From: JBBDWJ01 sp040902925
GTDB lineage: Bacteria > Acidobacteriota > Terriglobia > Bryobacterales > UBA6623
NCBI GenBank assembly: GCA_040902925.1
Contig: JBBDWJ010000225.1
Coordinates: 1-19,793 of the forward strand
Direction: 5' to 3'
DNA length: 19,793 nt
The position numbers were made by a program, and so were the translations under genes. Below the pieces are notes generated by a model. That model worked only from the letters and a program-made list of their open reading frames with translations, was not told the DNA's origin and made no database searches. Each line of letters begins with the position of its first letter. Positions within the stretch are counted from its first letter, which is position 1. Below, one piece after another: positions 1 through 7,782 of the stretch.

Positions 1-2
1 CC

Positions 3-110
3 AACGCGGACGGCATCCGCCGCGGCATCGCCAGCAACGCGGCCTTCTGGCTGAAGATCGAAGGATGTTGCACCCGACTACCCGAAAGGAAACACCTATG
101 CGGAAGTTGA
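3..110 (+). CDS. C-terminal tail of an unidentified protein (5' end outside window)
   Basis: An open frame enters from the left edge and stops at TGA 108-110, giving 35 residues. The first twenty codons end almost entirely in G or C (residues begin NADGIRRGIA), as expected for real coding sequence in this genome. The last fifteen codons lose that bias. The stop falls 13 bases inside the next gene, so the two would be translationally close. Too little remains to name a family. The loss of codon bias after about position 63 leaves open that the true end is altered by a sequencing error. Confidence 0.4.
   Translation, partial: NADGIRRGIASNAAFWLKIEGCCTRLPERKHLCGS
85..90 (+). promoter_or_regulatory. 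Ribosome binding site of the RidA-like gene
   Basis: AAAGGA lies 7 bases before the ATG at 98. It decides the start: the earlier in-frame ATG at 65 has no such site and would put charged residues in front of an otherwise clean signal peptide. Confidence 0.7.
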
Positions 111-529
111 CCCTGTTGCTGTTTACCTTGCTGATGACGGCCGGCATCGCAGCCGCACAAAAGAAGATCATCTACCCGCCGGAGTTCCGGCCGAACATGC
201 CCTTTAGCCCGGGGGTACAGGTCGGCGACACACTCTACTGCGCCGGGCAGACCGGCGCGGACCTCAAGACCGGCGAGTACCCCGCCGATTTCGAGCAAGA
301 GGTCAAGGTAACCTTCGAGCGCATCGGCATCATCATGAAAGCCGCGGGCTACGACTACAGCGACGCGGTCGACGTGAAGGTGTACCTCACCGACATCGAC
401 TTGTTCCAGAAGATGAACGGCGTGTATACGCAGTACTTCAAAGAGAACAGGCCGGCGCGAACGACGGTGGGCGTGGCAAGTCTCGTCGGCACGGCCCGCA
501 TCGAGATCACGGTGATCGCGCGCAAGTAG
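98..529 (+). CDS. Exported RidA/YjgF/YER057c/UK114-family protein
   Basis: A 143-residue protein starting at the ATG preceded by AAAGGA. Residues 1-21 form a signal peptide (MRK, then a Leu/Thr-rich core, then AGIAAAQ). The rest is one RidA domain with the family signature near the C-terminus: PARTTVGVASL followed by ARIEI. The Arg in PAR corresponds to the residue that holds the substrate carboxylate in RidA enamine/imine deaminases. Cytosolic RidA hydrolyses reactive 2-aminoacrylate formed by PLP enzymes. An exported copy cannot do that job in the cytoplasm, so its substrate is unknown; it may act on periplasmic imines or have another role. It overlaps the preceding frame by 13 bases and converges on pyrF with only 17 bases between stops. 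The family call is firm; the function is not. Confidence 0.9.
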   Translation: MRKLTLLLFTLLMTAGIAAAQKKIIYPPEFRPNMPFSPGVQVGDTLYCAGQTGADLKTGEYPADFEQEVKVTFERIGIIMKAAGYDYSDAVDVKVYLTDIDLFQKMNGVYTQYFKENRPARTTVGVASLVGTARIEITVIARK

Positions 530-546
530 ACGGCCAGACCAGGGCT

Positions 547-1281
547 TTACGCTGGCGCGAAAACGCTGGCGATCGTGGTCTGGATATCTTCCGCCGCCTG
601 GCGTGGGTCCGGAGCGTTCTTGATCGGCCGGCCGACGACGATGTAGTCCGCTCCGTTGAGGAAGGCCTGCTCGACGTTAACGATGCGCTTTTGATCATCG
701 ACGTTCGCCACCGGGCGAATTCCCGGGGTGACGACGAGCAGGCGCGGCCCCAGCTCCCGCCGCAAGTCCGGAGCTTCCAAGCCCGAAGAAATCACGCCGT
801 CGCAGCCCATCTCCAAGGCGCGGCGGGCGCGGGAGAGCACGAGCTCGCGCGGCGAGCACTGAAAGCCCAGGTCGCGCAGGTCGCCTTCGTCGAGGCTGGT
901 CAGCACGGTGACGGCCAAAACTTTCACGTCCTGCCTGGCCTCGCAGGCGGCGCGCAGAATCGCGTCGTTGCCGTGCACGGTGGTGAAGCTGATACCGCGT
1001 CCGTTGAGCCTTTTCACCGCCGATGCCACGGTCTGGGGCACGTCGAAAAACTTCAGGTCGACGAAGATTTTTTTGCCCTGGGCGATCAACTCATCGGCGA
1101 GCTCAAAGTAGCCCCCGGCCATGAATAGCTCCAGGCCGAGCTTGTAGAAGACAACGCTGTCACCTAGTTGGCCGACGACTTCCCGGGCTTCCTCAGCGCT
1201 GGGCACATCGAGAGCGAAAATGAGCCGCTCGCGTGGAGCGATGTTTTTGGTCGAGATGAGGGTTCGGTCCGTGATTGGCAT
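547..1281 (-). CDS. pyrF: Orotidine 5'-phosphate decarboxylase
   Basis: A 244-residue cytosolic enzyme of the normal PyrF length that converts OMP to UMP, the last step of de novo pyrimidine synthesis. The TIM-barrel motifs are in order: ALDVPS near residue 23 with Asp25; the catalytic DLKFFD at 75-80, giving the Asp-x-Lys-x-x-Asp array with Lys77; TVHG at 101-104; VTPGIRP near 184-190; and VVGRPI at 215-220, whose Arg218 binds the phosphate. The ATG start gives about 20 residues before the first strand; no strong Shine-Dalgarno sequence precedes it. It follows the secreted hydrolase gene by 30 bases on the same strand, so it is probably cotranscribed with it although the two have no evident metabolic link. 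It converges with the RidA-like gene. Confidence 0.96.
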   Translation of the reverse strand: MPITDRTLISTKNIAPRERLIFALDVPSAEEAREVVGQLGDSVVFYKLGLELFMAGGYFELADELIAQGKKIFVDLKFFDVPQTVASAVKRLNGRGISFTTVHGNDAILRAACEARQDVKVLAVTVLTSLDEGDLRDLGFQCSPRELVLSRARRALEMGCDGVISSGLEAPDLRRELGPRLLVVTPGIRPVANVDDQKRIVNVEQAFLNGADYIVVGRPIKNAPDPRQAAEDIQTTIASVFAPA

Positions 1282-1311
1282 GCGTTGAGATGGTATCTGT
1301 TTCCGTTATTG

Positions 1312-3399
1312 TCACAGCCCCGAGGCGAAGCCGTGGTCGTGACGTCCGTTGAGCGCCGCTTCGATGCTCATCGTCAGCGACTGGTGGCCGGGCCGGTCAT
1401 AGAGCGAAAAGATTTCGCGCGTTTTCTGGAAAGCCTCGGGAACACGGCCGTAGAACGTCAACCGCCGCGGCGCGAGCAGAGCGGCGATTTCCGGTAGCTC
1501 CGTGTACCGTAGAGCATTGAGCAGCACCGGCCCGTCGCGATGGGAGGCGGGCGGGTCGATCAGCATGACCTGGGAGATGTGCTCATCCTCCAAGGCCGCG
1601 TAGAGGCCCAGAATCCCTGACGTTCCGATGCCGACCGTGACGACTTCGGTACTGCCGCTTTGTTCGCCGGCGCGCTCATGCAGCACCTTGGCGGCCTGCG
1701 ACACATCCCACAAGCGCATCGAATCGACGGTGCGCCCCAAGTGCATCGAGTTACGCAACGTTGCTTTCCAAAACCGCTTCTCCCAGCCCACCTCGCCCAC
1801 GCCGCGCGGATAGACCACCATCAGCGGGTTGGTCCGCGAGGCGGCGACCTGCCGGATGACATCGCGGATGGCGCCCCAGTCCTCGCCGTCGGAAGCGATA
1901 TAGAGCAGCGCCGGGCCGCCACCGTCGGGCGGCTTGCGGTAAAGAGCCTCGAGGGTAATGCCCTGCTCGCTATCGAACTCCAGCCGTTCGAATCCGTCAG
2001 GCGCCGAATTGGCAGGCGCGGAATTGGCGGGCGCGGAACCGGCGGCGGCGCGCGCCTGGGGCGGCGTGGTCTGCTGCTGGTAAGGCCGCATCACCTTCTG
2101 CCGCAAAGTGGTGAGTAACTGCTCACGCCGCTGCTGCCACGCCGCGAGGGTCGCGTAGCTGCGCATGTCGGGCCCGGCGGTAAAAAACTCGTGAACGCGG
2201 TAGTTTTGGGCATCGGCCGGCGGCTTGCCACCGAACACCGCTAGCTGCTCCTGCGGCAAATCCTCGTAAGCGGCGTCGATCTCGCGCGCGGGGATCTTCA
2301 TCAGGTATTTGTCGAACCATTTCACGGCCTCGGACCGCAGCAAATCGGAATCCTCGTGCCCGGTATCGACTTCGATGTTCTTGAAAGCCTCGGGCACGCC
2401 GTAGGAGGCATAGAGATCCCCGACCCGCTTCTCGAATTCTTTGTAGCCGGGGATGGGGAACAGCAGGTCCTTGCGCCCATGCATCATATAAAGCGGGCGC
2501 GGCGCGATCAGCGCGCCCTGATGCAGCATGTCGTGCATGTAGGTATTGATCACGAACATGCAGTCGCAGTGGCGGCTTTGCGTATCGTCGGCGACGTTCG
2601 CCGCGTAGGTGCTGATACCCATGACCGGCGCGGCGGCTTTAACCCGCTCGTCCACCGCGGCCGTGAACCAGCTCATCGCGGCACCGCCGGAACGGCCCGT
2701 GATCGCGAAGCGGTCTTTATCCACCTCAGGGCGCGTTTCGAGATAGTCCATCGCGCGCATCGCGTTCCAAACCTCGACGCCCGCCGGCGTATAGCCGCGG
2801 GTATACCAGTCATACATCTCGTTGTTGTAGACGCCGTGGTGCAATGCGAATGTCTCGGCGATCTGAATCGGGTCGATGATCATCGCCACATAGCCATGCT
2901 TGGCTAGAGTGATCGGATGCCGCTGGTAGACAGTCTTGCTGCCATGAGGCGAATAAGCGTGTCCGCAAACATAGATCACAGTGGGCAGCGGTCCATCGCG
3001 TTTCTTCGGGATGTACAGGTTTGCCGTGACGTAGACCTTGGGGAGACTCTCGAAAGCGATCTTTTCGATGGTGTATTCCGGCTGCTCTATCGTGCCCGTG
3101 ATCTGCACGTTGAGCGGCGTACGCGCAGGAAGCGGACTGAGCCCGAGCATGTCGAGCATTTCCTGGCGGCGTTGCTCGCGCACACCCTCCCAGCTTTCCT
3201 TGGATGCGATCTCTCGCGCGGACGCGCCGGTGACGCGGCGCGCTTCGGCCTCGAGGAAGCCGCGGACCTGCTTTTTCCCGGCAAGCATTCGCTCCCACGG
3301 CGCTGAGTCCGGCGTCTCCCGTTGCTGCTGAGCGGCGAGGGAGAGAATCAACGCTGCGAGCGAAAGAGCGGCCAGAATCCGTACGCTTGTGGATCGCAT
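1312..3399 (-). CDS. Secreted two-module alpha/beta hydrolase, acetyl-xylan-esterase-like
   Basis: A 695-residue protein with a signal peptide (residues 1-23, ending SLAAQQQ). Module 1 (about 95-370) is an alpha/beta hydrolase with a complete triad: the elbow GRSGG with Ser237, Asp311 in GRKDLLF, and His348 in TGHED. The layout resembles acetyl xylan esterase / dienelactone-hydrolase-like enzymes of acidobacteria and planctomycetes, so deacylation of plant or microbial polysaccharide is a reasonable guess; the substrate is not determined. A Gln/Ala/Pro/Ser linker (about 441-469) includes three copies of an APANS unit. Module 2 (about 470-695) again looks alpha/beta-hydrolase-like, with GTSGI around Ser594. 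The second Gly of the elbow is missing and no acid or His partner is obvious, so it may be inactive and serve for binding. The gene lies 160 bases after dacB and 30 bases before pyrF. Confidence 0.82.
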   Translation of the reverse strand: MRSTSVRILAALSLAALILSLAAQQQRETPDSAPWERMLAGKKQVRGFLEAEARRVTGASAREIASKESWEGVREQRRQEMLDMLGLSPLPARTPLNVQITGTIEQPEYTIEKIAFESLPKVYVTANLYIPKKRDGPLPTVIYVCGHAYSPHGSKTVYQRHPITLAKHGYVAMIIDPIQIAETFALHHGVYNNEMYDWYTRGYTPAGVEVWNAMRAMDYLETRPEVDKDRFAITGRSGGAAMSWFTAAVDERVKAAAPVMGISTYAANVADDTQSRHCDCMFVINTYMHDMLHQGALIAPRPLYMMHGRKDLLFPIPGYKEFEKRVGDLYASYGVPEAFKNIEVDTGHEDSDLLRSEAVKWFDKYLMKIPAREIDAAYEDLPQEQLAVFGGKPPADAQNYRVHEFFTAGPDMRSYATLAAWQQRREQLLTTLRQKVMRPYQQQTTPPQARAAAGSAPANSAPANSAPDGFERLEFDSEQGITLEALYRKPPDGGGPALLYIASDGEDWGAIRDVIRQVAASRTNPLMVVYPRGVGEVGWEKRFWKATLRNSMHLGRTVDSMRLWDVSQAAKVLHERAGEQSGSTEVVTVGIGTSGILGLYAALEDEHISQVMLIDPPASHRDGPVLLNALRYTELPEIAALLAPRRLTFYGRVPEAFQKTREIFSLYDRPGHQSLTMSIEAALNGRHDHGFASGL
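2000..2044 (-). repeat. Three tandem 15-bp units inside the hydrolase linker
   Basis: Three near-identical 15-base units (plus strand ggcgccgaattggca, ggcgcggaattggcg, ggcgcggaaccggcg) lie head to tail. They encode an in-frame Ala-Pro-Ala-Asn-Ser repeat between the two hydrolase modules. Being a multiple of three, the unit can change copy number without breaking the frame. Confidence 0.85.
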
Positions 3400-3408
3400 G
3401 TGTGAGTT

Positions 3409-3438
3409 ACTATAGCCCCGGCCGCGACTTCACGTCAT
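3409..3438 (-). promoter_or_regulatory. Possible promoter of the secreted hydrolase gene
   Basis: Read on the minus strand there is ATGACG (4 of 6 to the sigma-70 -35) at 3438-3433, an 18-base spacer, and TATAGT (5 of 6 to -10) at 3414-3409. The -10 ends only 9 bases before the ATG, so the transcript would have almost no leader. The call rests on consensus matching in a 160-bp gap that contains no gene. Confidence 0.4.
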
Positions 3439-3559
3439 CTGGAGTCGCGCAAGCCGCGCCGCGAACGCAAGCGGTAGGCGAGCCAAGTTTCCCCAGGCAG
3501 GAAGACGGGAAGCGGCCAGAATATCCTTCCGGGTGGTCTTCCGGGATCGAGCCAAGCGA

Positions 3560-5197
3560 CTATTTCGCGGCGCCTGTCAGCGACGACGCCGCGGATGGAG
3601 TTTCCTGGCCTTCGATCAGCCGCGGTTGAATCATGGCGAGCACGATCCGGTCGACCAGGTTGCGCACATAGGAACCCGCGGCCTTGAAATTGTTCACGTA
3701 AATCGCAAAGGCCAGCCTGCGCCCGTCCGCGGTGGTGGCATAACCGGAAAGTGCGGTTACGTGAGAGAGAGTGCCGGTCTTGGCGCGAATGAGGCCCCGC
3801 GCGGGCGTGCGCGAAAAGCGCCAGTCCAAGGTGCCGTCTTCGCCCGACAGCGGCAGCGTGGCGACGTAGTCATCGCGGTGCGGCGACCGCCACATGTGGG
3901 TAAGCAGTTGCACCGTTCCCGCCGGGCTAACAAGATCCTTGCGCGAGAGCCCGGACGCGTCGGCGAACTCGAAGTCCCGCTTGTTGAGGCCGGCTTCGAC
4001 CAGAAAGTCTTCCAGCTCTTCGAGACCCGCGTCCACGCTGCCCACATTGCGCACGGCGAAGCCCACCTCGCGCAGCAGCATTTCGGCGTGGAGATTCTGG
4101 CTCTCCTTGTTGATGATGCGCAGACCCTCAACCAGCCGGGCCGATTGGATCGAGGCCACAGGCAGCCCGTCGGGCGGCTTCGGTTGGAACGAGGCCCGCT
4201 TCAGGCTGTTGTGCTCCCAGGGCCAGGAATGTCGCGACACGACGTCGCCGGTGACGATGACGCCGCGTTTTTCGAGCTCGCTCCGCAGCGCGAACGCGGC
4301 AAACAGGGCGGGGTCGTCCACGGCGACCGAGAAGGTGCGGCCGGGCGAGCGGATCGAGATCTCCCCCCACAGCGACACCGTACGCGTGCCCGGCTGGCGT
4401 TCGAGGGCCAATGCCTGGGCGACGGTGCGCGTGGCGGCCGTCCGGATGCGGTTGTCGAGGCGGTAGTATTCCAGGGTGGGGCGCACCGTCAGCCGCCCCT
4501 CACGGCCAGCCGCCGTTCCTGGCTGGACAAGAATCTCGATAAGATTGTCGTTGAAACACAGCGCCCCGACCGGCGCTCCGTAGCCCCAGTTCGTATCCTG
4601 CCAGGACCAGCCGTCCGCAAAATACTGCCGCACATAGCGGGTATCGTCGCCGACCAGGTTCCCCTCGATGCGCCGGATGCCCGACTCGGCGACCTGCCGC
4701 GCGATTTCGGCGAGCGGCAGCATCGGATCCTGGTCGAACGACTTTTGGGGATTGTAGGGAAGCAACCGCGAGGACAGGTTCGGATCTCCGCCCCCAAGCA
4801 ATATGAGATCCCCAACGACGACGCCGTCGGTGGAGGGCGCGGCGGCGGATACTACTGAAGTAGTGAATTGATAGTCGGGCCCAAGGCGAGCCAAGCCGAG
4901 AGCCGTCGAAAAAAGCTTGGCATTCGAGGCCGGGAGAAACAGCTTGTCGCCGTTGTGCTCATAGAGAGTCTCGCCGGAATCGAGATCGCGAACGTAGACG
5001 CCCCACAGCGCCTGACGCGCCACGGGCCTGTCGAGTAGTTCATCGACCGCCGCGGTAAGGGAAATTCCCTGGGCCAGAAGGGCGGCAGGGTGCAAGAGCA
5101 AAACTGCGGCGACGACGGCCACGCCGACGGCCTTCGCCACGTGGTTCCATCGCGTGTCGAAGAGGGCTGGTGTGTGAAGCTTTGTCCGCACGGTCAC
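3560..5197 (-). CDS. dacB: D-alanyl-D-alanine carboxypeptidase/endopeptidase, PBP4 type (peptidase S13)
   Basis: A 545-residue exported penicillin-binding protein that trims D-Ala from peptidoglycan stem peptides and cuts D-Ala-mDAP cross-bridges in the periplasm. All three active-site motifs are present: SNAK (Ser91 nucleophile, Lys94), SQN at 366-368 and KTG at 473-475. The long insertion between the first two motifs is typical of family S13 and sets it apart from shorter DacA-type enzymes. An N-terminal hydrophobic stretch (about 22-42, ending AALLAQG) is a signal peptide or anchor. The start used is GTG at 5197, without a clear Shine-Dalgarno sequence; another GTG lies two codons later, so the N-terminus is uncertain by a few residues. 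It begins 15 bases after the hemB stop and is probably cotranscribed with it. Confidence 0.95.
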   Translation of the reverse strand: MTVRTKLHTPALFDTRWNHVAKAVGVAVVAAVLLLHPAALLAQGISLTAAVDELLDRPVARQALWGVYVRDLDSGETLYEHNGDKLFLPASNAKLFSTALGLARLGPDYQFTTSVVSAAAPSTDGVVVGDLILLGGGDPNLSSRLLPYNPQKSFDQDPMLPLAEIARQVAESGIRRIEGNLVGDDTRYVRQYFADGWSWQDTNWGYGAPVGALCFNDNLIEILVQPGTAAGREGRLTVRPTLEYYRLDNRIRTAATRTVAQALALERQPGTRTVSLWGEISIRSPGRTFSVAVDDPALFAAFALRSELEKRGVIVTGDVVSRHSWPWEHNSLKRASFQPKPPDGLPVASIQSARLVEGLRIINKESQNLHAEMLLREVGFAVRNVGSVDAGLEELEDFLVEAGLNKRDFEFADASGLSRKDLVSPAGTVQLLTHMWRSPHRDDYVATLPLSGEDGTLDWRFSRTPARGLIRAKTGTLSHVTALSGYATTADGRRLAFAIYVNNFKAAGSYVRNLVDRIVLAMIQPRLIEGQETPSAASSLTGAAK

Positions 5198-5212
5198 TAT
5201 GAAAATAAAGAG

Positions 5213-6181
5213 CTAGAGAGTTCGGGCCATCGTCTTGGCAAAGTAAGTCAAAATCAAGTCGGCGCCCGCGCGCTTGATCGAGGTAAGCGACTCGACCATG
5301 GCCTGGTTCAAGTCGATCCAGCCGTTCTGAGCCGCGGCCCGGATCATCGAATACTCGCCGCTCACTTGATACGCCGCCACCGGGAGAGAAAACTCGGTCT
5401 TGGCGCGATAGATGACGTCAAGATAGGGCATGGCCGGCTTGACCATGATGATATCGGCGCCTTCTTCGATATCGAGAGCGATCTCGCGCATGGCCTCGCG
5501 CTGGTTCGCCGGGTCCATCTGGTAGCTTCGGCGGTCGCCGAACTGCGGTGCTGACTCAGCGGCCTCCCGAAACGGGCCATAGAAGGCGGAAGCGTATTTC
5601 GCGGCGTAGGAGAGGATCGGGATATGGTCGAATCCGTTCTGGTCGAGAGCCGCCCGGATCGAGCCGACGCGGCCGTCCATCATATCTGACGGAGCGATGA
5701 TATCCGCGCCCGCCCGCGCCTGAGCGAGGGCCGCCTTGCTGAGAAGGTCCAAAGTTTTGTCGTTGTCGACATCCCCGTCGACGATGTGCCCGCAGTGTCC
5801 GTGACTGGTGTATTCACACAAACAACAGTCGGCGATGACCAGCAGATTCTTGACCTCTTGCTTGATCGCCCGGATCGCTCGCTGCACAATGCCGTTATCG
5901 TCATAGGCGCCCGAAGCGGCGAGGTCCTTGGTCTCGGGCAATCCGAACAGCAGCACGGCGGGAATGCCTAAAGCAGCCACTTCACGGCATTCGGCGACGA
6001 TTTGATCGACCGACATCTGATAGTTGTCGGGCATCGCGGAGACCTCGCGCCGTACGCCCTCTCCGGGGCACACAAACAGCGGGTAGACAAAATGGGTGGG
6101 GGCGAGGCGGGTTTCGCGCACCGCGGCGCGCAACAGATCGTTGCGCCGCAGCCGGCGGGGCCTGGTAATCGGGAAGGCCAT
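5213..6181 (-). CDS. hemB: Delta-aminolevulinic acid dehydratase (porphobilinogen synthase)
   Basis: A 322-residue enzyme joining two 5-aminolevulinate molecules into porphobilinogen, the first common step of tetrapyrrole synthesis. The zinc-site cysteines are all present (Cys120, Cys122 and Cys130 in CCLCEYTSHGHC), making this a zinc-type rather than a magnesium-type HemB. The two active-site lysines are Lys195 (in AAKYASAFYGPFR) and the Schiff-base Lys248 (in IMVKPAMPYLD). PSDMMDGRV is also conserved. I chose the ATG at 6181: family members begin close to the ITRPRRLRR motif, and the frame upstream of it to 6244 gives an unrelated extension. A doubled -10-like sequence sits directly before this ATG. 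dacB follows by 15 bases. Confidence 0.96.
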   Translation of the reverse strand: MAFPITRPRRLRRNDLLRAAVRETRLAPTHFVYPLFVCPGEGVRREVSAMPDNYQMSVDQIVAECREVAALGIPAVLLFGLPETKDLAASGAYDDNGIVQRAIRAIKQEVKNLLVIADCCLCEYTSHGHCGHIVDGDVDNDKTLDLLSKAALAQARAGADIIAPSDMMDGRVGSIRAALDQNGFDHIPILSYAAKYASAFYGPFREAAESAPQFGDRRSYQMDPANQREAMREIALDIEEGADIIMVKPAMPYLDVIYRAKTEFSLPVAAYQVSGEYSMIRAAAQNGWIDLNQAMVESLTSIKRAGADLILTYFAKTMARTL

Positions 6182-6183
6182 GG

Positions 6184-6194
6184 ATTCTATTCTA
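6184..6194 (-). promoter_or_regulatory. Doubled -10-like element before hemB
   Basis: On the minus strand two TAGAAT hexamers (each 5 of 6 to TATAAT) overlap by one base. The upstream copy ends 7 bases before the ATG, so initiation at the usual distance would begin at or next to the start codon, a leaderless mRNA. No good -35 match is seen, and there is no Shine-Dalgarno sequence before hemB. Confidence 0.35.
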
Positions 6195-6466
6195 AGTCCT
6201 AATGCGCAATGGATCATCCGAGGATGCGGTTTGTCGATCGCCATTTGCGCCGCGTTGCGGGCGTTTCCCGCCGCGGGACGGTTTGCTATCCTTGAGCAAG
6301 CTCCTCGACAATAAGAAGCAGGTCCGCTTGACCGGTTCGCATCCTATTACCTGCAAGGGGCGGCCGGCGCGATCGCCAAGTCACTGTAGTCCGGCGATGT
6401 CTTCCATCGCCCGGTCACCGGATCAGGGAGCGGACTCCAACAGAATTTCACGGGGGTTTTGACGCC

Positions 6467-7216
6467 ATGTCAGGCCATTCAAAGTGGGCGACGATTAAGC
6501 ATAAGAAAGCTGCCCAGGACGCGAAACGGGGAAAGGTATTCACCCGCCTGATCCGCGAGATCCAGATGGCTTCGCGCCACGGCGGAGCGGACCCGGACGC
6601 GAATCCGCGCCTACGCACAGCCGTCGCGGCCGCTAAAGCGCAGAGCATGCCCGCCGACAACATCAAGCGCGCCATCCTGCGCGGCAGCGGCCAATTGGAG
6701 GGTGAGTCGCTCGACGAGATTACGTTCGAGGGTTATGCCCCCGGAGGCGTTGCCGTGATGGTTGACGTTGTTACTGACAACCGAAACCGCACCGTCAGCG
6801 AGATCCGCCACGCCTTTTCGAAGAACGGCGGCAACATGGGCGAGACCGGTTGCGTCGGCTGGATGTTCGACAAAAGAAGCTTCGTAGTCGTGCCCAAGGA
6901 AGGTGTAACCGAGGATGAGCTGCTGGAAGCCGTCCTGGGCGCCGGCGCCGAGGATATGCGCGACGACGGCGACAACTGGGCCATCGTTTCGCCGCCGGAC
7001 GCCCATCACGATGTATTGGCGGCCTTGGAAGTCAAAAAGCTCGAAGCAAACTCAGCCGAAATCACAATGGTGCCCCAAAATAGCGTCAAGGTAGAGGGTA
7101 AGCAGGCGGCAGCGGTGTTGCGCATGATCGAAGTTCTGGAGGAACAGGACGACGTCCAGAACGTCTATGCGAACTTCGATATTGAAGATAAAGAACTTGA
7201 AGCTCTTTCCGCCTGA
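6467..7216 (+). CDS. yebC: YebC/PmpR/TACO1-family protein
   Basis: A 249-residue protein matching the usual length and the near-invariant N-terminus (SGHSKWATIKHKKA, then AQDAKRGKVFTRLIREI). Other family blocks include MPADNIKRAI and the glycine-rich EGYAPGGVAVMVD. Family members act as DNA-binding regulators in some bacteria, and YebC/TACO1 proteins are reported to ease ribosome stalling at proline-rich stretches; which role applies here cannot be told from sequence. The product is cytosolic. A GGGGG run lies 11 bases before the ATG as a weak ribosome site. The 285-bp gap shared with hemB has no convincing plus-strand promoter (only a TTTCCC / TATCCT pair near 6286). ruvC follows 53 bases downstream, the frequent yebC-ruvC pairing. 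Confidence 0.95.
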   Translation: MSGHSKWATIKHKKAAQDAKRGKVFTRLIREIQMASRHGGADPDANPRLRTAVAAAKAQSMPADNIKRAILRGSGQLEGESLDEITFEGYAPGGVAVMVDVVTDNRNRTVSEIRHAFSKNGGNMGETGCVGWMFDKRSFVVVPKEGVTEDELLEAVLGAGAEDMRDDGDNWAIVSPPDAHHDVLAALEVKKLEANSAEITMVPQNSVKVEGKQAAAVLRMIEVLEEQDDVQNVYANFDIEDKELEALSA

Positions 7217-7269
7217 GATTGAGTAACTACGGCTGTAGTTTACGTTGGAGTAGGAGCGAGCCATCCGGA

Positions 7270-7782
7270 GTGATCATCCTGGGCATCGATTGCGGATCGA
7301 ACCGAACCGGCTTTGGGGTCATCGATAGCGACGGCCGCGACCATCGCCTGGTGGCAGCCGGGACCATCTCTCTATCTCCAAAGGACCCGCTTCCCCAGAG
7401 ACTTTGGCGAATCCATTGCGAGTTGCTGAGCCTCATCAACAAGCACCCGCCTGACGAGGTCGCGGTGGAGGATGTGTTCCACGGCCCCAACGTGCGATCG
7501 GCTCTAAAGTTGGCTCACGTGCGGGGAGTCGCGCTGTTGCTGGCCGCGGAGCGGGGTCTTCCGCTTGGCGAGTATTCGCCCCTAGAGGTCAAGATGGGAG
7601 TCGTCGGTTACGGACGCGCGGATAAGGGCCAGGTTCAGATGATGGTCAAGTCGTTGTTAGGGATTTCTGAACCCCTCGGGTCATTCGACGCGTCCGACGC
7701 TTTAGCCGTGGCAATCTGCCATGCGAACCGCAGCCGTGGAGGAGCGCGTGGGATTCAACCACGGGCGCTGGGCGCTCGCTAG
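7270..7782 (+). CDS. ruvC: Crossover junction endodeoxyribonuclease RuvC
   Basis: A 170-residue Holliday-junction resolvase that cuts four-way DNA junctions during recombination and repair with RuvAB. The RNase-H-like catalytic acids are in place: Asp7 (in ILGIDCGSN), Glu67 (in AVEDVFHG), and Asp140 and Asp143 (in FDASDALAVAICH). The start is GTG at 7270, placing Asp7 exactly as in other RuvC proteins; the only upstream in-frame choice is TTG 7219, with no ribosome site and no family support. A GGAGTAGGAG purine run lies at 7247-7256, somewhat far from the GTG. ruvA and ruvB are not in this window. The end overlaps the next gene by 35 bases. Confidence 0.94.
   Translation: MIILGIDCGSNRTGFGVIDSDGRDHRLVAAGTISLSPKDPLPQRLWRIHCELLSLINKHPPDEVAVEDVFHGPNVRSALKLAHVRGVALLLAAERGLPLGEYSPLEVKMGVVGYGRADKGQVQMMVKSLLGISEPLGSFDASDALAVAICHANRSRGGARGIQPRALGAR
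7738..7744 (+). promoter_or_regulatory. Strong Shine-Dalgarno inside ruvC that sets the start of the next gene
   Basis: GGAGGAG lies in the last codons of ruvC, with GGAGG 5 bases before a GTG at 7748. It is the best ribosome site near this junction and favours GTG 7748 over ATG 7721, which has none. Confidence 0.65.

Noticed and set aside
2713..2722. TTATCCAC-like DnaA box in the secreted hydrolase gene
   Set aside because: It is a single imperfect copy within coding sequence.
3533..4858. A 441-codon open frame on the plus strand opposite dacB
   Set aside because: It lies almost wholly over dacB, which has all three PBP motifs. Its product is Arg/Gly/His-rich with no recognisable domain, as expected for an antisense shadow in GC-rich DNA.
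7513..7522. A CACGTG core inside ruvC as a further parS site
   Set aside because: The flanks do not form the GTTCCACGTGGAAC palindrome, so it is a chance hexamer.
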